Source of the DNA: a virus
DNA length: 20,511 nucleotides
Strand: one strand, 5' to 3'
IMG/VR virus record: IMGVR_UViG_3300022602_000495
Span: 489-20,999 of that record
Shown here: piece after piece, positions 6,651 through 12,868 of the stretch
How the letters are laid out: every line of letters begins with the position of its first letter
Numbering within the stretch: position 1 is the first letter of the stretch
Made by a program: the position numbers and the translations under genes
Notes under the pieces: generated by a model
What the model was told of the DNA's origin: nothing
The model's database searches: none
What the model saw: the letters and a program-made list of their open reading frames with translations, nothing else

Positions 6651-7778
6651 TTAAAATTGTTTTGTTTTGGTTTTAATGGTATTGCATATATCATTGATGC
6701 CCTCCATTACTTCTCTCATTAATGTAAACCCTGCACCCGTGCTCATTGTGTAGGTTGGCGCATTATTCAGGTAGGTATATAAGCTCCTGAGCTTAGTTTT
6801 GTCAGCTTCTATGTTCTCGGCTGTAGTATTTTTTGCTGGTAATGGCTTACTGAAATCTACAAGCTCAGGTGTAGCAGATGCAGGGACATAATCTGCTGGC
6901 TGAGTATTGCTTATTGTATTTATAGAAGCTGGTGCTGTTTGCGCTGGCTCAGGTATTACTTCTACCTTTGGAGCTTGCTGGGCTTTTAAGGCTTCCTGTT
7001 GAGCTTGCAGCTCTTCTTTCATGCGCTTAATTTCAGCTTGCTGTGCCTTAAGCTCTTCCTGTTGCCTTTTAAACTCTAAGCGTTCAGCTTCTTGCCTTTT
7101 AGCTTCTTCGGCTTTAATGCGTGCTTCTTCGGCCTCAGCTTCCAGCTGTGCCATTTTAGCCTGCTGAATTTGCTCTTGCTCAATGTCATACTCAATTTTT
7201 AGGTTGGTTATGAAGCTGGCAAATTGATGCTCGTCAAATTCCTTTATCTGTGTGTAAGTAATAGAAACGCTATTTAAGCCGTATGTTTCTGTAGCTGGGT
7301 TAAATGCTGCACCATGCTCTAATACTTGCCTCACACGGCTGGCGATGCGTTCTTGCTCTATCCTAATTTGTTCTTGCCTAAGCCTTTCCTTTTCAGCGTC
7401 TATTTCATACTGTTTAGATTGCAGGTAACTTTCAAGTGGTACAAGCTGCTCAATGATACGCTTGGCTTCACTATTTACTGCTCGCTGGTAAGACAGTGCA
7501 TCCTCGGTAAGCTCTTTACGCTTTTTCTCTACATTAACTCGTAAGGTCTTAATTTGTTTGCGTGCTGCATCAACAATGATATAGCCTGTACGGTCAAGCA
7601 CACCGTCAATGGTTAGAGAGCCGTATTTTTCTCTAAGCTTTAGAATGGCATTGTCAATCATCTTTTGCCCATCCTCAATGTCAATACCCTGTATAGTTTC
7701 TACAAGGTCATTGTACTTTGTCAGTGCTTGTTGCACTGGTGTCTGTGTGGCTGGTAAAGCCGTTAATGTTTCACTCAT
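6651..7778 (-). CDS. DUF1351-like coiled-coil early protein
   Basis: The start is placed at the ATG at 7778 (MSETLTALPATQ), giving 375 residues. A longer frame to 7898 only adds translated upstream gene. Residues about 75-125 (DAARKQIKTLRVNVEKKRKE and following) and the long Glu/Gln/Ala/Lys helix at about 135-290 resemble the DUF1351 phage family, which sits beside ssDNA-binding and recombination genes. The C-terminal 60 or so residues form a separate small helical region (TLMREVMEGINDICNTIK). The helix should form an extended coiled coil. The mechanism is unknown. The gene directly precedes the SSB-like gene. Its leader, TTAACCATACAACC about 8 bases before the start, recurs at neighbouring genes. 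Confidence 0.75.
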   Translation of the reverse strand: MSETLTALPATQTPVQQALTKYNDLVETIQGIDIEDGQKMIDNAILKLREKYGSLTIDGVLDRTGYIIVDAARKQIKTLRVNVEKKRKELTEDALSYQRAVNSEAKRIIEQLVPLESYLQSKQYEIDAEKERLRQEQIRIEQERIASRVRQVLEHGAAFNPATETYGLNSVSITYTQIKEFDEHQFASFITNLKIEYDIEQEQIQQAKMAQLEAEAEEARIKAEEAKRQEAERLEFKRQQEELKAQQAEIKRMKEELQAQQEALKAQQAPKVEVIPEPAQTAPASINTISNTQPADYVPASATPELVDFSKPLPAKNTTAENIEADKTKLRSLYTYLNNAPTYTMSTGAGFTLMREVMEGINDICNTIKTKTKQF

Positions 7779-7944
7779 TTTTGTTGGTTGTATGGTTAAG
7801 AATGTTTTTACGATATTTTGCACTACGCTTGGCCTCCCACCGCCAGTATGTCTTTGCCAGCAGTTTTGATAAAAAAGGTACCTGTGTTGCCACCACAAAG
7901 CATACTATTATCAAGGCTATGCCTATCAAGTTTTGAGTGTCCAT
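7771..7944 (-). CDS. Small single-pass membrane protein
   Basis: The preferred start is the ATG at 7944, giving 57 residues. A frame extending to 7983 starts inside the shared leader region. Residues about 5-22 (NLIGIALIIVCFVVATQV) form one hydrophobic helix, followed by a basic tail (WRWEAKRSAKYRK), so a type with the basic end in the cytoplasm is expected. Its last codons overlap the next gene's start by 8 bases. It also overlaps the end of the preceding 135-residue frame by 122 bases. It has its own copy of the leader motif (CTAACCATAAAACC). Role unknown; small early membrane proteins in phages can act in superinfection exclusion or inhibit host membrane enzymes, but nothing here proves that. 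Confidence 0.6.
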   Translation of the reverse strand: MDTQNLIGIALIIVCFVVATQVPFLSKLLAKTYWRWEAKRSAKYRKNILNHTTNKNE

Positions 7945-8230
7945 TTTTATTGGTTTTATGGTTAGAAAATGTATTATCATCAATAACCCCCAGTGCCATT
8001 AAAAACAGCCCAGCACTCAAAAAGGGGTTTTCGGTTAGCCACAGGTTAATATGCCCTGTTATGATACCCTCACGTTTTATGGTCATGCCGTCCTCGTTCA
8101 GCATAGCTTCATAAATGCTGTTAATGTATATGTAGCAGGTATCTGTTGCTACTAACTTATTCAGGTCGGAAGCTTCCAGCAGGTCAGTAATGCTGTTGTA
8201 ATTTTCGTTTGTAGGCTGTATCTTTGTCAT
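7823..8230 (-). CDS. Hypothetical early protein overlapping a membrane-protein gene
   Basis: A 135-residue frame with no recognised family. Residues 1-93 look like an ordinary soluble alpha/beta protein (SDLNKLVATDTCYIYINSIY). Residues 94-135, starting around NHKTNKNGHS, are translated from the leader and beginning of the downstream membrane-protein gene in another frame. The ancestral gene may therefore have ended near 7950 and been extended by a frameshift, or the overlap may be genuine. The first 280 bases are the only coding option there and the start at 8230 is preceded by the ACAACC leader, so a gene is present. Its exact end is uncertain. Confidence 0.6.
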   Translation of the reverse strand: MTKIQPTNENYNSITDLLEASDLNKLVATDTCYIYINSIYEAMLNEDGMTIKREGIITGHINLWLTENPFLSAGLFLMALGVIDDNTFSNHKTNKNGHSKLDRHSLDNSMLCGGNTGTFFIKTAGKDILAVGGQA

Positions 8231-8257
8231 GGTTGTATGACTGATTTTTATCGGTTG

Positions 8258-8626
8258 TTAAGAAATAAGTGGCTGTGTCGTAGCAGTCACTTTTTTTATG
8301 TGCAGTATGTAGTCCATTTGATTATTAAAGTCGTTCTGAGCCTCACTCCACAGGTATTCCCTGCCCTCTTTTTTGTTGATTATGGTAGCCAACACTTGCC
8401 TATATTCTGCACTTTGCTCCATGCATCTATTGGTCATTAAAAGTTCCACAATGGTTGAAAGGTTTTCATAGAATGGCACTGTCTTAACTAAGTGCGCTGG
8501 CTCAACTTCACTGCTGGTGCCAATAGTTTCACAGCTGCATATATAAGCACCTGTATAAGGCTGGTATTTAAAGCCCATTACTGTAAGCTGGCATTTGTCG
8601 TAGAATTCTTTGTTTACTTGTATCAT
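8258..8626 (-). CDS. Hypothetical early protein
   Basis: A 122-residue soluble protein with no recognised family. It starts MIQVNKEFYDKCQLTVMG and contains two cysteines in an 'AYICSCETIG' segment, followed by a mostly helical half (ENLSTIVELLMTNRCMEQ). The start overlaps the stop of the 64-residue gene upstream (ATGA), so coupling is likely. Its stop codon TAA lies within the leader motif CTTAACAACC of the next gene. No membrane segment or signal peptide. Confidence 0.7.
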   Translation of the reverse strand: MIQVNKEFYDKCQLTVMGFKYQPYTGAYICSCETIGTSSEVEPAHLVKTVPFYENLSTIVELLMTNRCMEQSAEYRQVLATIINKKEGREYLWSEAQNDFNNQMDYILHIKKVTATTQPLIS

Positions 8627-8817
8627 CGGTTGTATTTGGTTGTTTTGCTTAATATTTTTGCAGTTATTTTAGCCTCTGCTTTTGCTATAGCTTGCTGTCG
8701 TAGTTGTATTTTATTCGCTAATTTTCTTTTTGCAGCAATTTCATCCAGCTGCCTTATAGCCATAATCTTCATTAGTTCAGCAGCCATTTGTTGCTCGTAC
8801 AAACTGTCTGTTAACAT
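8623..8817 (-). CDS. Small helical early protein
   Basis: A 64-residue Ala/Lys/Gln-rich protein (MAAELMKIMAIRQLDEIAAK and onward) predicted to be almost entirely helical and basic. It could be a small coiled coil or nucleic-acid-associated protein. It is the second gene of the early operon, 12 bases after the Cro-position gene, and ends in a four-base overlap with the next gene. No family recognised. Confidence 0.65.
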   Translation of the reverse strand: MLTDSLYEQQMAAELMKIMAIRQLDEIAAKRKLANKIQLRQQAIAKAEAKITAKILSKTTKYNR

Positions 8818-8829
8818 TTAGATTAATTG

Positions 8830-9048
8830 TTAAGCGTTAACTTTATTAATTATGGTTTCTATTGTGGAAGGTTTGCCTCTGCCTTTAAGCAGTACAGCAT
8901 CAAGTGTAACTGTGCTGAACCCAAAGTATTCGGCAGCATCAATTTTTGTATCAAAGGCTTTTACCTTTCTTTTAAATGCACTGTGCATTTCAGGGCTAAG
9001 TCTTGCACTTTTTCGCACCCTTTCTGTTACTTGTAATGTGTCTTGCAT
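8830..9048 (-). CDS. Small DNA-binding protein in the Cro position
   Basis: A 72-residue protein, first gene of the leftward early operon and divergent from the repressor. Residues about 25-62 (KRKVKAFDTKIDAAEYFGFS then TVTLDAVLLKGRGKPSTIET) have the rhythm of a Cro/C1-type helix-turn-helix: 'DAAEYFGFSTVTLDAVL' for the turn and recognition helix, then a basic Gly-Lys-Pro. Position, size and fold suggest a Cro-like antirepressor of lysogeny that would bind the palindromic operator in the adjoining intergenic region. This assignment rests on position plus a plausible HTH and not on a recognised homologue. Confidence 0.7.
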   Translation of the reverse strand: MQDTLQVTERVRKSARLSPEMHSAFKRKVKAFDTKIDAAEYFGFSTVTLDAVLLKGRGKPSTIETIINKVNA

Positions 9049-9181
9049 TTTTTTGTTATTTTGCTTTGTGTTTTACTTTGTATTTGCAAAGATTAGTAAA
9101 TTATTGGTAATTACCAATAGGCAATAAGCATTTACCAATGAAAACCCTATCCGACCTAATAAGTATTTTTAATTATAATGT
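9049..9181. promoter_or_regulatory. Divergent immunity switch with palindromic operator
   Basis: These 133 bases separate the leftward Cro-position gene and the rightward repressor gene. A perfect 18-bp palindrome, TATTGGTAATTACCAATA, lies at 9102-9119. Further half-sites are ATTAGTAA at 9092-9099 (11 bp from the palindrome's left half) and TTACCAAT at 9132-9139 (21 bp from its right half), spacings near whole helical turns. On the minus strand TTGG (9117-9114), about 20 bases before TAATCTTTG (9095-9087), loosely fits the Bacteroidota -33 TTTG / -7 TAnnTTTG promoter form and overlaps the operator, as expected for repression. The rightward promoter could not be fixed. Confidence 0.7.
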
Positions 9182-9847
9182 ATGAACATACAAGAAAAGC
9201 TTTCTACGATACCAATAAGCATGACTACATTGTCAGCATACACTGGCATTCCACGGGATAGCCTTTATAATTGGAAAGCTGGTAAGGCTGCGCCTAAGAC
9301 TAAGGAATTACTAATTTTAAACGAACTATTTACCAATTTAGAGGGCAAATCAAAAAATGAAATAAGCCTGTACTTAGCCAGCAAAAAACCTAAAGAGGTC
9401 ATTATGTTAGGTAAGCAGGTAGCAACTAACAAAAGTGAAAGTGACTGGGAAGGACTACCAGTATATAACATTCCAATAAGTGCCTCATTTGTTGCCCAGT
9501 ATCATGACATGAATTTCTATCAGCCACTATACCATTTACAAGACCCAAGATTTAAAGATTGTAATTTTGCCAGCATCATAACTGGCGACAGCATGCACAG
9601 TGAAATAAGACACGGTGATTATGTGGTATGCAAAGAAATAAATGACTACAGGTTTATAGTCTTTGGTGACATTTACTATGTAGTAGCGACCAATGGACTT
9701 GAAACATGCAAGTATGTGCACCCTGACAAAAATAACAATGACAATATTTTGCTGGTCCCAAGAAATGAAGCTATACCACCCAGTCCATTGCCTAAAGAGA
9801 TGATCCTGCGGATGTATAAAGTGAAAGGTATTATTAGAGGTTACTAA
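9182..9847 (+). CDS. CI/LexA-like (S24) phage repressor
   Basis: A 221-residue repressor. Residues about 8-50 carry an HTH (MTTLSAYTGIPRDSLYNWKA). The C-terminal half is an S24 LexA-like domain with the nucleophile Ser137 in TGDSMHSEIRHGDYV and the general-base Lys177 in ETCKYV. No clear Ala-Gly or Cys-Gly cleavage dipeptide is seen between the domains (the region reads PVYNIPISASFVAQYHDM), so SOS-triggered self-cleavage is uncertain and the domain may serve mainly in dimerisation. The start ATG at 9182 follows the AT-rich intergenic switch. It is followed after 10 bases by the barrel-protein gene, so both are probably made in the lysogen. Confidence 0.88.
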   Translation: MNIQEKLSTIPISMTTLSAYTGIPRDSLYNWKAGKAAPKTKELLILNELFTNLEGKSKNEISLYLASKKPKEVIMLGKQVATNKSESDWEGLPVYNIPISASFVAQYHDMNFYQPLYHLQDPRFKDCNFASIITGDSMHSEIRHGDYVVCKEINDYRFIVFGDIYYVVATNGLETCKYVHPDKNNNDNILLVPRNEAIPPSPLPKEMILRMYKVKGIIRGY

Positions 9848-9857
9848 ACTTAACTAT

Positions 9858-10412
9858 ATGAAATATTTATTTTTCTTACTGCTGCCATTTGCTGCCAGTA
9901 GCCAAACAATAAAATTGAATGCTGAGGCTGGCTTATCTACCAATAGCGTGAAATACAGCTTCCCAGCTTATAGCGTTGCATTGCCAAACCCTGTGTCTTG
10001 TACTGGCTATACTATTGGCGCGAATGCTGAAATGCCAGTCATAGGAAAAGGAAGCATTATTGCAGGCATCAGCTATCAAGGTTTATACTATGCCAATTAT
10101 CTTGATGCAAATACAGCCGCTACCGATAAAGCAACTTACAGCCTAATGAAAATAAAGGCTGGATATTTACACTACTTTGGAATGTTTAATGCTGGTGCAT
10201 ATCTGTCATACCATGCAGCATTGTCTAAGTCTATTAATTCATTTTTTAGCCCAGCCATTACAGCAGGCATAAGTAAAGGCAGGTATAGAATTAATATTGA
10301 AGCTGGCCTATCATTTGGCAACATGGCACCAAATAATGAAAATTACTCTGTTAATGAAAATATGACCAGCTTTGCGCTATGCTTGAACTATAGCCTTTTC
10401 ACGTTCAAATAA
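9858..10412 (+). CDS. Exported beta-barrel-like outer-membrane protein
   Basis: A 184-residue protein with a clear signal peptide (MKYLFFLLLPFAASSQ, cleavage probably before or after Gln16). The mature part is built of alternating amphipathic strands and glycine-rich turns (AGLSTNSVKYSF, AGISYQGLYYANYL, INIEAGLSFGNMAP) and ends in an aromatic-rich strand finishing Phe-Lys (FALCLNYSLFTFK). This is the pattern of a small 6-8-strand outer-membrane barrel. It sits 10 bases after the repressor in the lysogenic transcript, before the putative attP. Such repressor-linked exported genes are usually lysogenic-conversion or superinfection-exclusion factors; that role here is inference. No specific family recognised. 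Confidence 0.75.
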   Translation: MKYLFFLLLPFAASSQTIKLNAEAGLSTNSVKYSFPAYSVALPNPVSCTGYTIGANAEMPVIGKGSIIAGISYQGLYYANYLDANTAATDKATYSLMKIKAGYLHYFGMFNAGAYLSYHAALSKSINSFFSPAITAGISKGRYRINIEAGLSFGNMAPNNENYSVNENMTSFALCLNYSLFTFK

Positions 10413-10430
10413 ATGCCCAAAAAACTTCTC

Positions 10431-10637
10431 AAAAAGTCAATCAAAATGTCAATCATTTTTAAAAAATAAGCACTTTATATAACATTCCTGACATACGTTA
10501 ACTATTGATTATTATATATGTACTACAAGCTTACTCTAAAAGTATAGTTTCCGTTATTCTCCACAATAATTAGTAAGTTCACGCTGGTATTGCTTTTCAG
10601 GATGCCTTTATAAAAAAGTCAATCAAAAAGTCAATCA
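10431..10637. repeat. Paired GTCAATCA direct repeats flanking a 157-bp core (putative integrase arm sites / attP)
   Basis: A 25-bp element starting AAAAAGTCAATCA occurs at 10431-10455 and again at 10613-10637 with 24 of 25 bases identical. Each contains two GTCAATCA units 12 bp apart (10436 and 10448; 10618 and 10630). The second copy abuts the integrase ATG. Duplicated short direct repeats on both sides of a core, next to a tyrosine integrase, match the arm-type binding sites of lambda-like integrases. The AT-rich 157 bases between them (10456-10612) hold no gene and would contain the crossover site. The downstream copy could also let integrase repress its own gene. Confidence 0.6.
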
Positions 10638-11858
10638 ATGGCAATTAAACAGGGCTACTCAAAGCCCAAACTCTACGACAGAAATGGTGACATATCAAAA
10701 GAATGGTATGTCGCCTTTAGATTTACAGACCCAGTACAGGACAAGCGCAAACTATTCCAGTATAGATTTGGCATAAACTATCTGCACACCAAGCAAGAAA
10801 GATATATTGAGGGCAATGCCATAACTAACATGCTCACCCGTGCTCTAGAACGAGGCTTTAACCCTTTCAATGATGAACTGGCTGACTACCTGCAAGATGC
10901 AGCCGCTTCAAATGAAGAAAATTTATCACAAATGAGCTTCAATAAGGCTTTAGACTTCGGCCTGCAGAAGAAAAAAGCCAATCTTGCGCCTAAGTCATAC
11001 CTTGACTATGAAAAAGTAAAGAATTTTGCCCAGCGTTCAGCTGAAACTTTGAATATTGGCATCCTACCCGTGTCACTGCTCAAAAGAAAGCATATCAAGC
11101 AGCTACTTGACCAAATGCAAGCAGATAGACAAGCAGCTTATGATAAGGCTGAGAAAGGCAAGATATTCACTGGCAATAACTATAACAAGTATAAACGCTG
11201 CCTACAGGCTATTCTCACAGAGCTATTTGAGTATGATGCTATAGAGTTCAATCCCTGTGACCATATCGGAAAACGCAATGAAATAAGCACCAATGTACAC
11301 CGTCACGCTACAGAGGCAGAAGAACAAATAATAAAAGAGCACCTTAAAGAAGCTCACCCCTACTTTCTCTGCTATGTGGCATTTGAAACACTGGCAGGCA
11401 TAAGGCCAAAAGAACTCCTTGGGCTTCGTGTTGAAGATATAGACTGGCTTAACCAATGCTTTGACATACATGCCACTGAGGGCAGAAGTAAGACCCGTGA
11501 AAGTAGGAAAGTGCCCATACCAAATTCACTGGTACCCTATATCAACCAGTTGGAGCTTGAAAAGTATCAGCCTGATATGTATATATTCAGCGCTGGCTTC
11601 CGCTGTGGGTACAAACGCATGCACAGGAATAGGGCTACAGAGTTATGGAAAACGCTTGTTAAAGATGAATTAGGCATAAATGTCACGCTTTACAGTATGA
11701 AAGGTCTTGGTGGTGAAAAGAAGCGTATGGCAGGCATCTCAGTTGATGCCATACAAAGCCAGTACGGTCACCATAACAGAAGCACTACCAATATCTACCT
11801 GCACAGTGAAAAAGAAAGGATAAACAAGGAAATACGGGATAACACCCCTGACTTTTAA
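10638..11858 (+). CDS. int: Tyrosine recombinase (phage integrase)
   Basis: A 406-residue tyrosine integrase. It has an N-terminal arm-binding-like region, a SAM-like core-binding region (about 95-200) and a catalytic domain. Arg256 in TLAGIRPKELLGLR, a beta-hairpin lysine candidate in KTRESRKVPIP (Lys291), the His pair in YGHHNRSTTNIYLHS (378-379) and the nucleophile Tyr387 are in place. The usual H-x-L-R box is degenerate: the aligned residues read Y-S-M-K (352-355), followed by GLGG instead of H-T. The protein would insert and excise the phage at attP/attB. The start ATG immediately follows the second GTCAATCA pair. An activity cost from the altered box is possible, but related Bacteroidota integrases with Lys in place of the second Arg are familiar to me. 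Confidence 0.9.
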   Translation: MAIKQGYSKPKLYDRNGDISKEWYVAFRFTDPVQDKRKLFQYRFGINYLHTKQERYIEGNAITNMLTRALERGFNPFNDELADYLQDAAASNEENLSQMSFNKALDFGLQKKKANLAPKSYLDYEKVKNFAQRSAETLNIGILPVSLLKRKHIKQLLDQMQADRQAAYDKAEKGKIFTGNNYNKYKRCLQAILTELFEYDAIEFNPCDHIGKRNEISTNVHRHATEAEEQIIKEHLKEAHPYFLCYVAFETLAGIRPKELLGLRVEDIDWLNQCFDIHATEGRSKTRESRKVPIPNSLVPYINQLELEKYQPDMYIFSAGFRCGYKRMHRNRATELWKTLVKDELGINVTLYSMKGLGGEKKRMAGISVDAIQSQYGHHNRSTTNIYLHSEKERINKEIRDNTPDF

Positions 11859-11912
11859 ATAGGAAAGCCCTTTGTAAAAACAAAGAGCCGTTTTGTTGCA
11901 AAACAAACATTC
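11859..11912. terminator. Convergent terminator region between integrase and endolysin
   Basis: Two small hairpins fill the 54-base gap between the convergent genes: CTTTGT/ACAAAG (11870-11875 and 11880-11885, loop AAAA) and GTTTTG/CAAAAC (11890-11895 and 11899-11904, loop TTG). Both are short and not followed by a strong U-tract on the plus strand. On the minus strand the A/T-rich arms could supply one. Termination in both directions is expected from the layout, but the stems are weak. Confidence 0.45.
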
Positions 11913-12503
11913 CTAACTATTTGCAGGCAATAGCTCTGCTATAGCTGCCTGATAATATTTTGTCCTGACATCAATGCCATTCTCACCACCATTGATATGA
12001 TAGGTTATTCTTTGCACCTTATTCCAAACCTTACCATGATCATCAGTGAAAGTCCAGTCTTCGGGTTGGTCAGCAATTTTATTTAAATTCTTTACTGTTG
12101 TCCATATCCAGCATGCACTTGCAATGCCCAGCTCAGGTGTAGCCACAACATCAGGTGTCACTACCAGCCTATTATCACTATATAGAAAGTGGCTTAGCTT
12201 AGTGTACATATCTCTACCAGTAGCTTGCAGGCCTCCGCGACCTTTAAACTTCTCACCGTCACCAGCATAAACATTTCCAAGGTCTTTGCGACCCTCATAC
12301 TGCTTTCCACTGCTAAGCTCTTCCATCCATTTGAACAAGCCACACTCTTCAAGCACTTGGCTTAGGAAGCCAGCCACCCGTTGAGGTGTATCAATTTGGA
12401 ATTTAGGCATGTACTTATTGAGGTAAGGCAAAAATGTTTCTACTGCCTTATCGCTAATTTGTGGAGCAATGGCTTTCAGCTGCTCCCCTGTTAGTGGGTT
12501 CAT
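11913..12503 (-). CDS. Endolysin, glycoside hydrolase family 19 type
   Basis: A 196-residue lysozyme of the GH19 (chitinase-like) family that cleaves peptidoglycan glycan strands at the end of infection. Diagnostic blocks are QVLEECGLFKWMEEL with catalytic Glu53 (the family often has His-Glu-Ser here; this protein reads Glu52-Glu53-Cys54), the long YEGRKDLGN ... GDGEKFKGRGGLQATGR block (about 69-97), and ITYHINGGENGIDVR near the C terminus. Length is normal for a single-domain phage GH19 enzyme and there is no signal peptide, so holin-dependent release is expected. The gene is last in the late operon and overlaps the upstream membrane-protein gene by four bases (ATGA). Confidence 0.92.
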   Translation of the reverse strand: MNPLTGEQLKAIAPQISDKAVETFLPYLNKYMPKFQIDTPQRVAGFLSQVLEECGLFKWMEELSSGKQYEGRKDLGNVYAGDGEKFKGRGGLQATGRDMYTKLSHFLYSDNRLVVTPDVVATPELGIASACWIWTTVKNLNKIADQPEDWTFTDDHGKVWNKVQRITYHINGGENGIDVRTKYYQAAIAELLPANS

Positions 12504-12865
12504 AATTTTAAAGCTGTTTTAATTTCTTGTTCTAAATCATCAAATGTCAATCCGCCTTTTTGCTTTGCGGCATTTATGCACTCCAGCACTTTTGCTTTAA
12601 CCGTATGGTCAAGCATAGCAGCAAAGCTGTCAGCATCAAGCTGGATAGCTTTAGCCTCTACGCTTATATTGGTGAGTGTTGTATCTTTAGCATAATCTTT
12701 TATTGCCTTAATATTTTCAGCAAGCTTTTCTTCTAATTGCCTGCCAGCAGCGATAGCTTTTTCTTCCTCTTGAATAAAAAAGCTTTTAATCTTACTGCCA
12801 TACTTTACATTAAAGAAAATACCAGCAATAAATGTCAATAGGCCTAAAAGGATATAGTTTGTCAT
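12500..12865 (-). CDS. Lysis-block membrane protein with one N-terminal helix
   Basis: A 121-residue protein with one N-terminal membrane helix (YILLGLLTFIAGIFFNV), a charged, mainly helical middle that may form a coiled coil (EEEKAIAAGRQLEEKLAENI), and an acidic/amphipathic C terminus. Topology (one anchor, long soluble part) fits an inner-membrane spanin (Rz-like) or an accessory holin. Translational coupling to the endolysin by a four-base overlap supports a lysis role. No family recognised. Confidence 0.65.
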   Translation of the reverse strand: MTNYILLGLLTFIAGIFFNVKYGSKIKSFFIQEEEKAIAAGRQLEEKLAENIKAIKDYAKDTTLTNISVEAKAIQLDADSFAAMLDHTVKAKVLECINAAKQKGGLTFDDLEQEIKTALKL

Positions 12866-12868
12866 AAT

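Larger units (their letters stand above)
7779..8645 (-). promoter_or_regulatory. Recurring ACAACC leader motif upstream of early genes
   Basis: The minus strand carries closely related leaders before successive starts: CTTAACCATACAACC before 7778, CTAACCATAAAACC before 7944, both CTTAACAACC and ATACAACC before 8230, and AACAACC plus ATACAACC before 8626. A further CTTAACAACC occurs before 5256, outside this interval. The first two match at 21 of 23 bases from TAACC through the ATG. Spacing to the ATG is about 1-25 bases. No purine-rich ribosome-binding site is present, so the motif may act in translation or be a binding site for an RNA- or DNA-binding regulator. It could also be a footprint of gene duplication or cassette insertion. 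Confidence 0.5.

Noticed and set aside
7779-7898. N-terminal extension of the DUF1351-like gene to 7898
   Set aside because: The additional 40 residues are the out-of-frame translation of the membrane-protein gene and its leader. The ATG at 7778 follows the shared leader motif.
10481-10489. AACATTCCT shared with 11906-11914 on either side of integrase
   Set aside because: A nine-base match in AT-rich DNA at this distance can arise by chance and is not extended by flanking similarity.
10518-10547. Nine-codon frame in the integrase leader region
   Set aside because: It is too short, has no context, and lies within the putative attP core.
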